From Actinomycetes bacterium (lineage in GTDB: Bacteria; Actinomycetota; CALGFH01): a stretch of DNA of 13,550 bases. The stretch spans positions 1 to 13,550 of the forward strand of contig JASLIH010000565.1 in assembly GCA_030152105.1 (NCBI GenBank), in the 5' to 3' direction. Made by a program: the position numbers and the translations under genes. Below the pieces are notes generated by a model, which was given only the letters and a program-made list of their open reading frames with translations, made no database searches and was not told the DNA's origin. This document shows, in pieces, positions 13,236 through 13,550 of this stretch. Every line of letters starts with the position of its first letter. Positions within the stretch are counted from its first letter, which is position 1.

Positions 13236-13550
13236 AGGCGGAGGTAGCCCTCGGCCATCACCCCGGCCGAGAACCGCTCGGCGACCGAGCGCCGGCACTC
13301 GGCCGGGTCGATCTCGCTGGTGCGCAGCATCAGCTGGGCGAACTGGGACTCGTCGTCGGCCAGGAAGCCGTTGCGGCCGTGCTCGATGATCTCGGGCAGG
13401 GCGCCCCGGCGGGTCGCGATCACCGGGGTGCCGCAGGCCAGCGCCTCGATCGCCGCCGTCGCCCCCGGCTCCTCCCAGGAGATCGGCATGAGCACGGCCC
13501 GGGCCCGGCCGACCAGCTCATCCTTTTCCGCCCCGCCGACCGTGCCCACC
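13202..13550 (-). CDS. Glycosyltransferase, GT4-type C-terminal domain (cut by the right window edge)
   Basis: The frame runs in from the right edge on the minus strand and ends with TGA at 13202-13204; about 115 C-terminal residues are visible. The stretch VLMPISWEEPGATAAIEALA includes the E-x7-E motif of GT-B retaining glycosyltransferases, in which the two glutamates contact the donor nucleotide sugar. CGTPVIATRRGALPEIIEHGRNGFL follows the usual family 4 order. Such enzymes add a sugar to a lipid, sugar or metabolite in the cytoplasm; donor and acceptor cannot be told. The last 34 bases overlap the end of the ROK gene, which runs the other way. GTG at 13547-13549 is internal, not a true start. 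Confidence 0.85.
   Translation of the reverse strand, partial: VGTVGGAEKDELVGRARAVLMPISWEEPGATAAIEALACGTPVIATRRGALPEIIEHGRNGFLADDESQFAQLMLRTSEIDPAECRRSVAERFSAGVMAEGYLRLYREVLTRIGA

Noticed and set aside
1..13550. tRNA, rRNA, CRISPR array, transposase, integrase or attachment site
   Set aside because: I looked on both strands and saw no cloverleaf-like tract, spaced repeat array or mobile-element protein motif.

Overview
The window is a stretch of very GC-rich chromosome (above 70% GC by eye) with GTG and TTG starts, four- to eight-base gene overlaps and an actinobacterial-type xylose isomerase tail. It most likely comes from an actinomycete or an uncultured relative. It holds twelve complete protein genes, one gene cut at each edge, and one possible leader peptide. 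I see no RNA gene, CRISPR array, insertion sequence or phage gene.

Region 1 (1-5151, + strand) is a complete D-xylose uptake and catabolism locus. The order is the xylA C-terminus, xylB (TTG start overlapping the xylA stop), then a xylF-xylG-xylH ABC importer. XylFGH brings xylose in, XylA isomerises it to xylulose, and XylB phosphorylates that to xylulose 5-phosphate for the pentose phosphate pathway. The xylB/xylF junction is dense in signals. It has an AT-richer patch with a -10-like TACTAT, a perfect 9-bp inverted repeat, and a 25-codon ORF that bridges the xylB stop and the xylF start. A strong hairpin separates xylF from xylG, and another follows xylH.

Region 2 (5152-7682, + strand) holds housekeeping-like genes: a SixA-type histidine phosphatase, an alpha/beta hydrolase, a short ACT-less prephenate dehydratase with a changed TRF motif, and a small two-helix membrane protein. 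The membrane protein's start region carries a 42-bp tandem duplication that includes a start codon.

Region 3 (7701-9913, - strand) is a pair of closely spaced genes: an M20 metallopeptidase followed by a TauE/SafE-type transporter.

Region 4 (10029-13235, + strand) is divergent from region 3. It is a tight three-gene set: a Gfo/Idh/MocA oxidoreductase, a medium-chain dehydrogenase that appears to lack the catalytic zinc ligands, and a ROK-family kinase-like protein with one zinc cysteine replaced. This looks like a sugar or cyclitol modification module. Its substrate cannot be read from the sequence, and it is the least explained part of the window. A family 4-type glycosyltransferase enters on the - strand from the right edge and overlaps the ROK gene tail to tail.
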